Assembly: GCF_907164915.1 (NCBI RefSeq)
Contig: NC_061863.1
Coordinates: forward strand, 21,584,710 to 21,648,709
From: Impatiens glandulifera
Lineage: Eukaryota > Streptophyta > Magnoliopsida > Ericales > Balsaminaceae
DNA length: 64,000 bases
Reading direction: 5' to 3'
Position 1 is the stretch's first letter; each line of letters starts with the position of its first letter. Position numbers and translations under genes: made by a program. Shown here piece after piece: positions 1 to 10,466 of the stretch. The notes below the pieces were generated by a model. The model was given only the letters and a program-made list of their open reading frames with translations. It was not told the origin of the DNA and made no database searches.

Positions 1-1035
1 ATTAATTGACCTGAATGATGATCAATTTGTTCAAAATAGTTTGTGATAAAAAATCGGGTTTTTGATTTTAAAGTTGTTTTAAGTGAAATGAGCTATCTAA
101 TAACTTCCATATATCACATATACTTGATTAGTACCAAAATAATAACATTGGCCGTTCATTTTGACCAATTCAAGAACTCAAAATTTCATTATATTTTGAA
201 ATTTTTGTATATTGATCAAACACAATTGAGATGGATAAAGCATGCATGATCCAAACAGTTGCCCAACATGTTTACAATTATGTTGGGAAGTTTTTTGGGC
301 TATGATTCAACAAAATTAACTCAAGAACAACAAACCCGCTTATTTGATTTTTGAAATTCAAATTTGAGTTTTGTTATTTAGATCGATTGACTGGTTCTAT
401 CTTATCCAGATTGTTTCTAAATGATCATAAGAATGATTTCCATCCATAAAACACTATGAACAACAAGCATACAAGCTTTTACAATTTGAAATATAAAAAT
501 TTCAAATTTAAACTGTAAATATGAATTAGAGGGTGATTGGAATCATACCAAGGATAGGAGAACACTCCTTGGACCTTAGGGAATCTGTTGGGATGCATAG
601 ATCCAAGCTTTAAGGTCTCAAACAGATTTTGAAAATTCTAGAAGCTTTGAGCTTCAATGGAGGATTTATGAAATCTTCTGATTTGAAGGTGGAGATTGGA
701 TTCTCTGCCTTCAGAATTACTTAGGGAAGCTATTTATATCATTTCTTAGTAGGTTGATGGCCTCAAGTGGACTAAATCAACTAAAAAACATTAATAACGT
801 TTTGGTTGTTCTTCAGTCAACTAGCTGGAATATAGATGATGCATCTCTATTCTTGTAGAGTAATGATCACCATTGTAGGGTGATCATTCTGGACTTTGAA
901 TCATTCAAAATCGTTGATCAATGTCTAAGTTCTAAAAAAATAAGATCATCGCGGATCTTCAAACTTATCCAGACGGCGGTCGCGATGAAGAAGAAGACCA
1001 AAGCCAAAAATGACATCATTTTTATGCTAGGACAT
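1..1035 (-). mobile_element. Tat/Ogre-like gypsy LTR remnant (minus strand)
   Basis: Read on the minus strand, about 1-740 aligns by eye with 21,110-21,880 on the plus strand. Both share the run from a 'nnATAGC(T/C)TCCCT' leader through AGCTCAAAGCTTCTAGA, the phrase GGAGTGTTCTCC, and a TTGGATCATG block. A TATAAATA box (731-738, minus strand) precedes the leader in this copy, as expected for the U3/R border of an LTR. The part between 740 and 1,035 is non-coding and I do not recognise it. Assignment to the Tat/Ogre type rests on the neighbouring integrase remnant and on the primer-site-like sequence after the other copies, so it is an inference. No long ORF here looks real. Confidence 0.5.
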
Positions 1036-1466
1036 TGTCACGGGCTAAAATTAGATCTGTGTGGCACTAAGTTAGATCGAAGAGATTCTAACTTAGTAAG
1101 CCTTTTTTAAACAAGAAAACTAAATGCAAGAATACTTAGAGAGAGAAACAAAGCTTAAGAATAAGATTGTATTAAAATGAATGATTGATCTTTACAAGGT
1201 GTGGCTACATATATTTAAAGGAGATTGTGTAAACTACAAGCAAAGCAATAAATGCATTAAATGATGGATGGATTGAGTGTGGGCAAAGAGATATGTTGAG
1301 TGTGGTTTTGGTAATAGATGGAGTGTGGACAAGACATCTTGATGGAGTGTGGTTTTGGTTAAGTCTTGTTTGGTTTTTCCTCAACTCTTCTCCTTTCTTA
1401 GAATGGTCCATGACTTTGATGGACCTCTTCCTCTTGATTGGGCCCTCCCACAAATGGGCCGTGACA
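1036..1466 (-). mobile_element. Solo-LTR-like sequence with TGTCACGG...CCGTGACA ends
   Basis: On the minus strand this 431-bp segment starts TGTCACGGCC and ends CCGTGACA, giving TG...CA termini with an 8-bp inverted repeat. Near its 3' part it has a TTTAAATATA box followed by a 'CTTGTAAAGATCAATCATTC' stretch of the kind found at LTR transcription start and R regions. No coding capacity is seen. I cannot find a clean 5-bp target duplication (GACAT on one side, TTAGT on the other), so the boundary is plausible rather than proven. It interrupts the Tat-like remnant described on either side. Confidence 0.45.
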
Positions 1467-2286
1467 TTAGTGTTTTGGCGCTCTATTAGCGTTCCAACTA
1501 ACAGGTTGTTTGTTGCTTCGTTGTGGCCCGAGCACGTGCTGCTTTGGCTACAACTAGCTACACGACTCTTTCTTGGGCGCTAAATGAAAATCCAGCGCTC
1601 ATCCGATGGTCTTGGTGTGCGCTATAACTAATTTCTTTAGTTTCGGCCACACAGAATCACTAATATATATATTTTTATTAAATCTTTAAGGATTTATTTG
1701 AAATTGATTTTTTCTTTCACCCTTTTCACTTAATTTTGATTTTTTAAATACTCAAAATATTAAAATAAATATGGCAAATATGTTACCAATTTATTTTTAT
1801 ATTTTTAGGATATAAACAAATAATTATTTTTTTATGAAATAGATACAACAATTCATCAAAATTATTTATTTTGTTCTTTAACTTTTCTAAAATTATTTTG
1901 AGATAATATGGTTACAATATTTATCCTAAAAAATTTTATAATTTATTTTGGCCTTAACCCTTAATTAATTTATTAATTAGTATAATAATTAATCATAATT
2001 AATTTTTTTAAATAGGTTTTTGTTCACGTGGTTAATTATTTTGACATTATTTATTTAAAAATAAATCAAAATAATTAATTTAATATTATAAATTGAGATG
2101 TAGATTTTTAGTGCTTATAGAGATGTTCATTCCTTATGATTCATTTTACATGAATATGCCTTGCATTGCACATTGTTACAATTACAAACACTCACCTCTT
2201 TCTCTCTGTAACAATCCACGACTACGACAACCAACATGCCCCTAGAAAGAGAGACCCAAAAACTAGATGTTTTATACGCCATTAGA
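1467..2286 (-). mobile_element. Continuation of Tat-like remnant, non-coding
   Basis: The minus strand of about 1,640-2,060 resembles the plus strand of 20,790-21,090: both have a 'GGCCAAAA' phrase, an ATTATTTGAGATAAA-like block and a 'TTGTCATATTTATTTTAATATTTT'-like AT-rich block (shortened here). In the other copy this block runs directly into the LTR leader; here about 900 bp including the solo LTR intervenes. The segment 1,470-1,640 is GC-richer and repeats GCGCT several times. From 2,090 to 2,286 nothing is recognised. There is no gene. Confidence 0.4.
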
Positions 2287-3085
2287 TGGCCGAAGCACTC
2301 CCAGTATCGGAAATGGTCTTTACAACTGAATTCAAGGAAATGAATGTAGCTTTTCAATATGAGATGGAACAACTCGCGTTGATTACAAACTCTTTAGCTA
2401 ATTAGAAAATCCTATCCACATCCCAAAATATGCCTTCTTCCTTTTGATTTCCTACCCATCATATCCCGGTTATGTTCACTCCCATCAACCCCCGTCCTAC
2501 TAGTACTCAAACTCAAGAGGATATCGGCTTAACTGTATGAGGAGATACTCAACCCCTGAGACCAACACGTATAAGGAGTGGAATGAAAAGTTGTCAAATG
2601 CCTTATGGGGATATCGTATGATCGCTTGTACTTCGACAATCAAAATTCCCTACTCCCTGGTTTACGGTATGAACTTCGTACAACGTATCAAAATTAAGAT
2701 TCCAACCCTAAAAATACTCTTAGAGAGACACATTATCAAAGAAGACTGACTCAAATCTATATGACCAGCTAACATTAATGGAGGACAAGAGGTTAAATTC
2801 TGTATGTAAAACTCAAGTCTACCAAAAATGCATGTCAGACACCTTCAATAGAAGGGTAAAACCTAAAAAGCTCAAAGAAGGTGATCTAGTTCACAAATGA
2901 ACCCGGTAACTCCTAGACCCCAGGGGAAAGTTTCAACCCCAATGGGAAGGACCCTTCCTAGTGAAGAAAAACTTCTTTGGAAGAGTTGTTTGCCTATCTA
3001 ATAGAAGACGAAGAGTATATTGCGCTAAGCAATCTCAATGCGTTTCAAAGATATTTTCATATTATCAAGCTACGCGCATAATGAT
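2287..3085 (+). pseudogene. Degenerate gypsy polyprotein: gag start fused to integrase C-terminal part
   Basis: A short frame from 2,287 reads as a gag-like N-terminus rich in Glu/Met/Leu (EMEQLALITNSLAN) and stops at about 2,404. From 2,537 an open frame of 70 codons reads WNEKLSNALWGYR and YSLVYGMNFVQ, which match the C-terminal part of Ty3/gypsy integrases. Past a stop it continues in other frames with GKFQPQWEGPFLVKK-like residues, the segment just before the end of pol. At least three stops or frameshifts are needed, and protease, RT and RNase H are absent, so an internal deletion has joined gag to integrase. The phrase GATACGTAGGCAAC (3,224-3,237) soon after is typical of sequence downstream of Tat/Ogre pol. 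It is not functional. Confidence 0.65.
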
Positions 3086-4559
3086 TTGAAGCTCAACCTT
3101 AAAAGAAGCTTCTTTCAACAGAATCCAATCCCAAGTTTTGTATAACTTACAACATAGACAGAGGACTCATGTCCGATCTACGAAGACCTAATTCTTCTCA
3201 ATGCATAAAAATAAAGGAGAGAAGATACGTAGGCAACTTGCATGTTTGTAGGCTCGGTCTCAAATAAATAAATAAAACTTCCTTAGTCCCTTCCTCAAAA
3301 GAAAGAAAATATTTTGAGAAAGGAAGAAAATATTGATCTCATCCTAAAGTCGATGTGACGAATTTTAGGAAATAAGTAGGGACAAAGCTAAGAACATCGC
3401 TTCCATACGAGTGATATTCTTAAAAATAAAACCAAGAATTTCACAATGATTCCAATTTAAGAGATATCGGGTAAAGCTCTTTTTCGTTTGCAGTCGATTA
3501 TCCAAACACTAACTCTTCATAAAAGATTTTTTGAAAAAAAGAACTAAAATAAACCCCATAATAGTGGAACCCAAATCCCCAAATTGAGAAAGGTTACTTC
3601 ATTATTACTTTTTTTTTAAAGAAATAGAGGTTTGAAACTCGATGTTTTAGGAAGAAAAAACAAAAAAAAATGAAAATGATAAAAAGAGAATCGAATAAAA
3701 CCCCGAAAATCTCTAGAAAAATTGAAAAATATTTTTGTGTTGGTTGAGATATTGAAATCAATATTCGTGCTCACTCAGACTCTAGTCATGATTTCTACGG
3801 TAATAGAATAATCTATTAATTCTACTATATACACCCCAAATAAGAAAAAAGAAAATGGCTCAAGTGGTTGAGGTATTAAAATCATCATCCGTTACTCAAT
3901 CATACTCTAGCCATGATTGTTATGGAAAGAGCAAGGATGTACCGATTCTACTAGATATATTCGCGAGTCAACAAAAGAAAAAAAAGGAGAAAATGACAAA
4001 TGAAAACCCAAAGTAGAAAGTCGATAGACCTCTCTAAAACATATTTTTACTATGAGTTGGACTTTCAAGAAATGTGCTTCATGACCGAACAACCAAAAAT
4101 AGTTGCACACCTGTCAAAACATCAAAATTTTGATTATCTTATTCGAGGGTTATGATTCTAAATAATCGTTTGTACACTAGATCAAATTTATAGTTGATAT
4201 CTAAAAAAGGTTGGAGAAAAAAAATATTATTCTCTAATGAAAGAAAAATCATCACAAAGGACATAAAAGATGTTCAAGGCCTAGCCCCGAATACATATCG
4301 AATCCGAAAAAAATGTCATGATTCATTTAGAAAGATCAATATTCATTCCAATATCAAAAAAAAGAAAAACAAGGATATGAATTGGGTGAAAATATTCCTT
4401 TATCCAAAAACATGAGTCATCTTTCCATAAAAAGAGCTTGAAATCACCGACTAACGAATTTCAACTAGTTGCGAAGGATATTTTGGAAAGAAATGAAATA
4501 TTCCCATAAAAGGCAAAGAGTCAGGACCAATATTACAAAAGAAAAATAAGCAAATTGAG
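3086..4559 (+). other. Gypsy 3' untranslated remnant with a local tandem duplication
   Basis: No gene. The stretch follows the decayed integrase and is A-rich. It holds a diverged tandem duplication of about 125 bp: TGGTTGAGATATTGAAATCA at 3,741 recurs as TGGTTGAGGTATTAAAATCA at 3,866, each followed by a TACTCTAG/CTAGCCATGATT-type phrase. Short ORFs in 3,900-4,420 have low-complexity Lys/Ile-rich composition and no recognisable domain. Confidence 0.4.
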
Positions 4560-5285
4560 TTCCAAAACCCTATCCGTTGATGGGTATGTGAGCCTGTTCG
4601 TACATGATCCCGTTTTAAACCCTAATTGTAATTAGGTAGTTTAAACCCTCTATGTCGATAGGTACGTGAGATTGTTTGTACATGATCCCGTTGTCAAACC
4701 CTAAATATTATAAAGTATCAATACCTTATATATCGATAAGTACGTGATATCATTCGTACATGATCCTATTTTCAAACCTAATTATAGTTAGGTAACCCAA
4801 AGTCATATATCGATAGGTACGTGAGATCGTTCGTACATAATCTAATTTTAAACACTAGTTATAGTTAGTTAACCTAATCGTATCTGTCAATGGGTATGTG
4901 AGATTATTCGTACAAGATCTCGTTGTCAAACCCTAATTGTTATTATGTATCCAAACCCTATATGTCGATAGGTACATGAGATCGTTCGTACATGATCCTG
5001 TTTTTAAACCCTAATTGTTGTAAGGTAACCCAAAGCCCTATATGTCGATAGGTACAAGAAATTGTTCATACATGATCCCATTTTAATCACTAATTGTAGT
5101 TAGGTAACATAAACCCTATCTTTCAATAGGTATGTGAGATTGTTTACACACGATCCTGTTTCAAACCCTATTGTTATTAGGTATCCAAACCCTATTTGTC
5201 GATAGGTATGTGAGATTATTCGAACGTGATCCCATTTTCAAACCCTAATTGTTGTTAAGTAACTCAAAACCTTATATGTCGATAA
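4560..5285. repeat. ~78-bp satellite-like tandem array, left part (about 9 units)
   Basis: Units recur at about 4,584, 4,660, 4,741, 4,816, 4,894, 4,971, 5,052, 5,130 and 5,207. Each unit holds a core like GTACGTGAGATCGTTCGTAC followed by a (C/T)GATCCCG phrase and AAACCCTAATTG. Two small palindromes recur: GATCGT...ACGATC with a 6-nt loop, and CCTAATTGTAATTAGG. The array lies after the gypsy integrase remnant, as 3'-UTR tandem repeats of Tat/Ogre elements often do. It is cut at 5,285 by a solo LTR and resumes at 6,716. Confidence 0.8.
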
Positions 5286-6715
5286 TGTTGGGTTGAAATT
5301 TTTAATGTTTAAACTGGTTTTGATAATTTAGTTTAAATAATCAAAAAGGGAGAAATTGTTGGGTTGAAATTTTTAAAGTTTAAACTGGTTTTGATAATTT
5401 AGTTTAAATAATCAAAAAGGGAGAAATTGTTGGGTTGAGATTTTTAATTGATTTAAAATAAATTAACAATTTTGATTTGATGATTGATGAAATAGTTTTT
5501 GATAATAAATGGATAAAACTAAGTTCAATAATTGTTAGTCATATCAAATATATAAATATATATTTAGATATCAACATCTTAAGTGGTGTAGTGGTAAACA
5601 TGTCCGCTTATCATACAGGTGACCTAGGTTCGAATCTCACTAGGTGCAGAGTTAATAATTAGAGTTTTGTTAATTTGTAGGCACATTTCAAAGTCAAACA
5701 CGTAGTTAGACCCATTATATGGAAAACGTCTAATGTTAGACGTGGGGCGTCTAATGAGATGAACGGCGTCTAATGAGATGAACGGTTGAGATGAGGCGTC
5801 TAAGTAGATGGACGACCAAGATGATCAGATTGGGGCGTCTAAGAAGATGGAGAGCCAAGATGATCAGATGGGGGCGTCTAAGAAGATGGACGGCCAAGAT
5901 GAGGTGTCTAAGCAGATGAACGTCTAAGATGATCTGTTGATCAGATGGACGGCTAAGATGATTAGATGGGCATTTGAAGGCAGATGCTCTTCTAGACAGC
6001 TGGCAGCTCAACAAATGAATAACTGCCACGTATGCCATAATTCAAATTACATGTACTGCACTGTACTACCACGATCTCAAGAATCTTTTTCTGTTGCACT
6101 ACCTAGTACCTCATGGATAGTACATCCAACGGAAAGATGACATGTGTCCAAAAGAAAGGATTTGACCGTTGAAACTTTTCAAGAATAAATTGCTGCCTAA
6201 GACAACGGACAAATTGCTGGCTGAAAAATACAAGAGAGAGAGAGATGTTTCATTTTCATTCAAGAAAGTTCCTAAAATAAAACATATCACTTATCATCTA
6301 GCTGTGAATATATTGTATTACATACTGTCTTTTCTGTGAGAAAACTTCAGTGCTGTAAGTTGAACAAAGGTTGTTTTGTTCAACAGAGAGATATCTAGAT
6401 TAGTGAACTGTATTTGATTCAAAGAAGTATAGTGAATCCTTCCGGTGGTAAGAAGAAGGGGTGACGTAGGAGAGTTTGCTCCGAACATCCATAAACAACT
6501 TCTTGTGTTCTTTACTTTCTACCATTCATCTTTCATTGCTTCAAAGTTTCAAATCCGACGAACATTTCCGCACTTGAATCTATTTCAAGAGTTCGATGGA
6601 TTTGCGAAGAATAGAAAGAGATATTAATCCCTAACAGGATTTCTATCAAACCGTTTATTCGAAGTCGTCATCAATAGCCAGACCCCCGTCTCTATTGGTG
6701 TCGTCGATCCTATCA
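5286..6715 (+). mobile_element. Sirevirus-type copia solo LTR
   Basis: The segment starts TGTTGGGTTG and ends CTATCA. It aligns with the LTRs at 8,086-9,516 and 17,461-18,798 over nearly its whole length: tRNA-like block, TTAGACGT-type repeats, a shared leader around 6,420-6,630, then the GACCCCCGTCTCTATTGGTG end. Flanks are GATAA on the left and GATAT on the right, a 4-of-5 target duplication. Both flanks are satellite sequence (TATGTCGATA and GTATGTGAGATCG), so the LTR landed within one satellite unit. The first ~71 bp head module is tandemly doubled here. No internal domain remains, so it is a solo LTR from recombination. The 67- and 60-codon ORFs inside are not genes. Confidence 0.85.
5580..5647 (+). 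repeat. tRNA-Asp-like block inside the LTR, copy 1
   Basis: An A box (TGGTGTAGTGG, 5,584-5,594) and a B box (GGTTCGAATC, 5,627-5,636) stand at tRNA spacing. The region between follows the D-arm, anticodon-arm and T-arm order of plant tRNA-Asp, with the anticodon position reading ATC here. Acceptor stem pairing is not seen, so this is a tRNA-derived relic and not a working tRNA gene. Confidence 0.7.
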
Positions 6716-7570
6716 GATATGTATGTGAGATCGTTAGTACACGATCCCGTTTTAAACCCTAATTGTAGTTAGGTAACCTAAACCTTATTTATCGATATGT
6801 ACGTGAGATCGTTCGTACACGTTGCTATTGTCAAACCCTAATTATTATTTGGTATCCAAACCCTATATATCGATAGGTATGTGAGATCGTTCGTACACAA
6901 TCCCGTTTTCAAACCTTAATTGTTGTTAGGTAACCTAAAGCTCTATCTATCGATAGGTACATGAGATCGTTCATACACGATCATATTTTAAACTATAATT
7001 GTAGTTAGGTAACCTAAACCCTAATTGTTGTTAAGTAACCCAAAGCCCTATATGTCAATAGGTATATGACATCATTCGTACATGATCCCATTTTAAACCC
7101 TAAATGTAATTAGGTACCAAAACCCTATATGTCGATAGGTACGTGAGATCATTAATACACGATCCCATTTTCTAAAACCTAATTGTAACTAGGTAGCCTA
7201 AACACTATATGTCGATAAGTACGAGAAATTATTCGTACACGATTCTGTTGTAAGCCTTGTTTGTTGATAAGCATATAGATCATTTGTAGATGATCTGTTA
7301 ACAATGTTTCCTATCGATAAGGACCTGAGATCATGCGTACATGATCTAGTCAAAACCATATTTATTGATAGGTCGAGACATCATTTATATATGATTCCGT
7401 CAAAAACTCTATTTTTCGATAGGTACGAGAAATCGTTCATACACGATTCTATTGTAAGCCTTATTTCTTGAAAAGAATAAAGAACATATATAGATGATCC
7501 ACTAACAATATTGTTTATATAATAAGGACCTGAGATCATACGTACATAATTGAGTCAAAACCCTATATGT
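6716..7570. repeat. ~78-bp satellite-like tandem array, right part
   Basis: The array interrupted by the solo LTR resumes with GTATGTGAGATCGTTAGTAC and runs through units near 6,800, 6,877, 6,956, 7,062, 7,138 and 7,218. From about 7,260 the units become shorter (roughly 50 bp) and more diverged, with variants such as GGACCTGAGATCATGCGTAC. The same two small palindromes are visible in the better-preserved units. No gene. Confidence 0.75.
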
Positions 7571-8085
7571 CGATAGTCGAGATCAAGAACACTTGGTCCT
7601 TGACGACCGAGTCCTGTAGGATCGGGACCGAGAATCTTCGGTCAAGACCGAGATCAATGACCGATATTCTTTAGTCAGAACCGAGAGTGAGGATTGGTGT
7701 TCTTGAGTTAGGATCAAGACGTAAGACCAATGTTCTTGAGTAAGGACAAAGGAATCCAATTGAGGTTTCTAACCTCGGACCGAGAGGTCTTACCTTGGAC
7801 CGAGCCTCTCGGGTCTACGACCGAGAAAGCCTAACCCTGGGACCGATCCTCCCAGACTTAGGACCGAACAACCTGAGTTCAGGACCGAGCCTCCTGAACC
7901 CTAAGACCGACCTCTCTAGTCCCTCGACCGAGTAGTCCAAGTTCGAGACTTAGCCTCTCGAACCTAAGTTTGAGATTCTCAAACCCAAGACCGAGCCTTC
8001 AGAATCCCTTGACCCATTCTCCTGAACCCTAATCCAGACCTCCTGGTCTAGACCAAGCCTGTCCGAGCCCAAATCGGCAAAAACC
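7571..8085 (+). mobile_element. Tat-like LTR part, 'GACCGAG' repeat segment (left of copia insertion)
   Basis: This stretch repeats GACCGAG and variants many times and is GC-richer than its surroundings. A shorter relative is at 21,945-22,100, where it likewise precedes a GTTTAGTTCCA-type block. In this copy that block lies on the far side of the copia element, at 18,799 onward. That gives one LTR split by an 10.7-kb insertion. No coding sequence. Confidence 0.55.
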
Positions 8086-9516
8086 TGTTGGGTTGAAATT
8101 TTTAATGAACTCAACATGTTTTGATAATTTAGTTTAAATAATCAAAAAGGGGGAAATTGTTGGGTTGAAATTTGTAATTGATTTAAAAATAACTTAACAA
8201 TTTTGATTTAATGATTGATGAAATAGTTTTTGGATAAAACTAAGTTCAATAATTGTTAGTCATATCAAATATATAAATATATATTTAGATATTAACATCT
8301 TAAGTGGTGTAGTGGTAAGCATGCCTGCATGTCATACAAGTGACATGGGTTCAAATCTCACCAGGTGCAAAATTAATAATTAGAGTTTTGTTAATTTGCA
8401 GGCACAGCTGAAAGTCAACGCGCGCGAGCAAAGTCAACACGGAGTTAGACCGATTTTATAAAAAACGTCTAATGTTAGACGTGGGGGTCTAACTAGTGGA
8501 ATTAGACATATAGTCTAATAGATGCAAGGAATTAGACGTGGAGTCTAATAGATGTAAGGAATTAGACGTGGAGTCTATTAAATGCAAGGAGTTAGACGTG
8601 CAGTCTAGAATGAGAAAGTTAGACGTGCAGTCTAACCAGTGTGGTTAGACGTGGGGGTCTAAATTAGATGGAGGCGTCTAATAGACTGATGGCGTCTAAT
8701 CAGATGAACAGCTAAGATGATCAGATAGGCATCTGAAGGCAGATGCTCTTCCAGACAGCTGGCAGTTGGCAGCAGATTCTTCCAGGCAGCTGACAGCAGA
8801 GCTCAACAAATGAATAACCGCCACGTATGCCATAATTCAAATTGTCTGTACTGCATTGTACTACCACGATCTCAAAAAAAAATTCTACTGTACTACCCAA
8901 TACCTCATGGATAGTACATCCAACGGAAAGATGACATGTGTCCAAACGAATGATTTGACCGTTGAAGCTTTTCAAGAATAAATTGCTACCTAAGACAACG
9001 GACAAATTGCAGGCTGAAAAATACAAGAAACAAATAGAGAGCTGCTTCATTCGTTTTTCTTTCAAAAAAGTTTCTAAAATCAAACATCTCACTTATCATC
9101 TAGCTATGAATACATTGTATTACATACTGTCTTTTCTGTGAGAAAACTTCAGTGTTGTAAGTTGAACAAAGGTTGTTTTGTTCAACATAGAGTTAGCTAG
9201 ATTAGTGAACTGTAATTGATTCAAAGAAGTATAGTGAATCCTTCCGATGGTTGGAAGAAGGGGTGACGTAAGAGAGTTTGCTCCGAACATCCATAAACAA
9301 ATTCTTGTGTTCTTTACTTTCTGTCATTCATCTTTCATTGGTTCAAAGTTTCAAATCCGACGAACATTTCCGCACTTGAATCTGTTTCAAGAGTTCGAAG
9401 GATTTGCGAAGAATAGAAAGAGATATTAATCCCTAACAAGATTTTATCTAATCGTTTATTTGAAGTCGTCATCAATAGCCAGACCCCCGTCTCTATTGGT
9501 GCCATCGATTCTATCA
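8086..9516 (+). repeat. 5' LTR of the Sirevirus-type element
   Basis: This 1,431-bp LTR starts TGTTGGGTTG and ends CTATCA. In order it holds a head module that includes an internal PPT-like AAAAAGGGGGAAAT, a second LTR-start-like TGTTGGGTTG at 8,159, a tRNA-Asp-like block (8,301-8,369), a palindromic TTAGAC/GTCTAA minisatellite (about 8,450-8,690), and a conserved 3' third. It is followed one base later by the primer-binding site. Confidence 0.85.
8301..8369 (+). repeat. tRNA-Asp-like block inside the LTR, copy 2
   Basis: The A box TGGTGTAGTGG is at 8,305-8,315 and the B box GGTTCAAATC at 8,348-8,357. The central loop reads TGTCA, keeping GTC at the anticodon position. The anticodon stem is imperfect in this copy, and no acceptor stem is present. 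Confidence 0.7.
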
Positions 9517-9517
9517 A

Positions 9518-9530
9518 TTGGTATCAGAGC
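9518..9530 (+). promoter_or_regulatory. Primer-binding site, initiator tRNA-Met type
   Basis: TTGGTATCAGAGC directly follows the CTATCA end of the 5' LTR. It is the usual plant copia primer site for minus-strand synthesis primed by initiator methionine tRNA, and it fixes the 3' end of the LTR at 9,516. Confidence 0.9.
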
Positions 9531-9568
9531 CTCGTTTTCTATTCTCAAGCTTCTAAAGAATCTGAATC

Positions 9569-10466
9569 ATGTCTATGGTTGTCATCAACAATGTTCCCAT
9601 GTTCTCAGAGGAAAACTATGTTGTGTGGAAGGCGAGAATCCACGCTCATCTAGCTGCCATAGATGATGACATGTGGTTTGTCATCACCGACGATCCGATA
9701 AAGATTGAGAAGGCTAGATCTGAGTGGACTAGTGAAGATAAAAGAAAGAACAACCTCGATAACATAGGAAAAGACATCCTCTACAAGACATTGGATGACA
9801 ACATGACATACAAGATCATTACATGTCCCACTGCCAAAGATATTTGGGAGAAGCTGACTAAAATGTGTGAGGGCAACGAGCAAACAAAAGAAAACAGACT
9901 CATGGTTGCCACTCAACAGTTCGATAACTTCAAGATGCGTCTTGGAGAGACGATGACTGAGTTCGATGAGAGATTCAGTTAGGTTATCACTTCTCTATCC
10001 ACTCTGGACAAGACTTACAGCAACAGAGAGGTTGCGATCAAAGTCATGCGTGCTTTGCCCAGAGAGTGGGATATTAAGACGATGGCGATGAGGGAGTCTA
10101 AAGACCTCAATAAGATGGAGCTCTTTGACTTGCTGGCCGATCTAAAGGCCTATGAGTTCGAGTTGAACTATAGAAATGAAGAGACGCACCCCACATCTAC
10201 CATCATAACAAAGGCATTGGTGACTGTTGAGGAGCCATCTACTGTCACTGCTGTGATGGCTGCTGCTATGCAGATTAGCAGCAATGCCATGGCTCTTTTC
10301 ATGAAGAAAATCTGCAAATAATGAAGAAGAGACACTTCAAGGAAGGAAACAACAAGCCGAAGCGTAATGAGAAAAAGAAAGATGAGAAAAAGAACAAGAA
10401 AGAGATGAAGACTCTCATGGCGGTTGAAAACAGAGCCAAGTGGGCCGACAGCGACTCAGATGATTC
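9569..10466 (+). pseudogene. Copia gag, N-terminal part (broken)
   Basis: The frame opens 50 bp after the primer site with a start at 9,569. It reads FSEENYVVWKARIHAHL, the N-terminal copia gag signature, followed by a UBN2-type region (SAKDIWEKL-like, YEFELNYR). A TAG at 9,980-9,982 falls where related gags have Gln (FS-stop-VITSL). A second break near 10,318, apparently a one-base loss, shifts the frame before a Lys-rich segment. The coding sequence is then cut at 10,467 by the nested LTR element in an acidic Ser/Asp tract (DSDSDDS) and resumes at 16,371. Known gags of this family form the virus-like particle. Confidence 0.85.

Noticed and set aside
880..1583. ORFs of 76-96 codons at the left end as host genes
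   Set aside because: They lie across LTR-like repeats on the opposite strand and show no domain or splice context.
5580..5647. A functional tRNA gene
   Set aside because: A and B boxes are good but acceptor stem pairing is absent, the anticodon arm is imperfect and the block recurs only inside LTRs.
5751..6038. 95-codon minus-strand ORF with HLLRR repeats
   Set aside because: It is translation of the LTR minisatellite; other LTR copies do not preserve it.
4560..7570. Telomeric or subtelomeric repeats, because of AAACCCTAA
   Set aside because: The telomere-like phrase occurs once per 78-bp unit and is never tandem; the units adjoin a gypsy integrase remnant.
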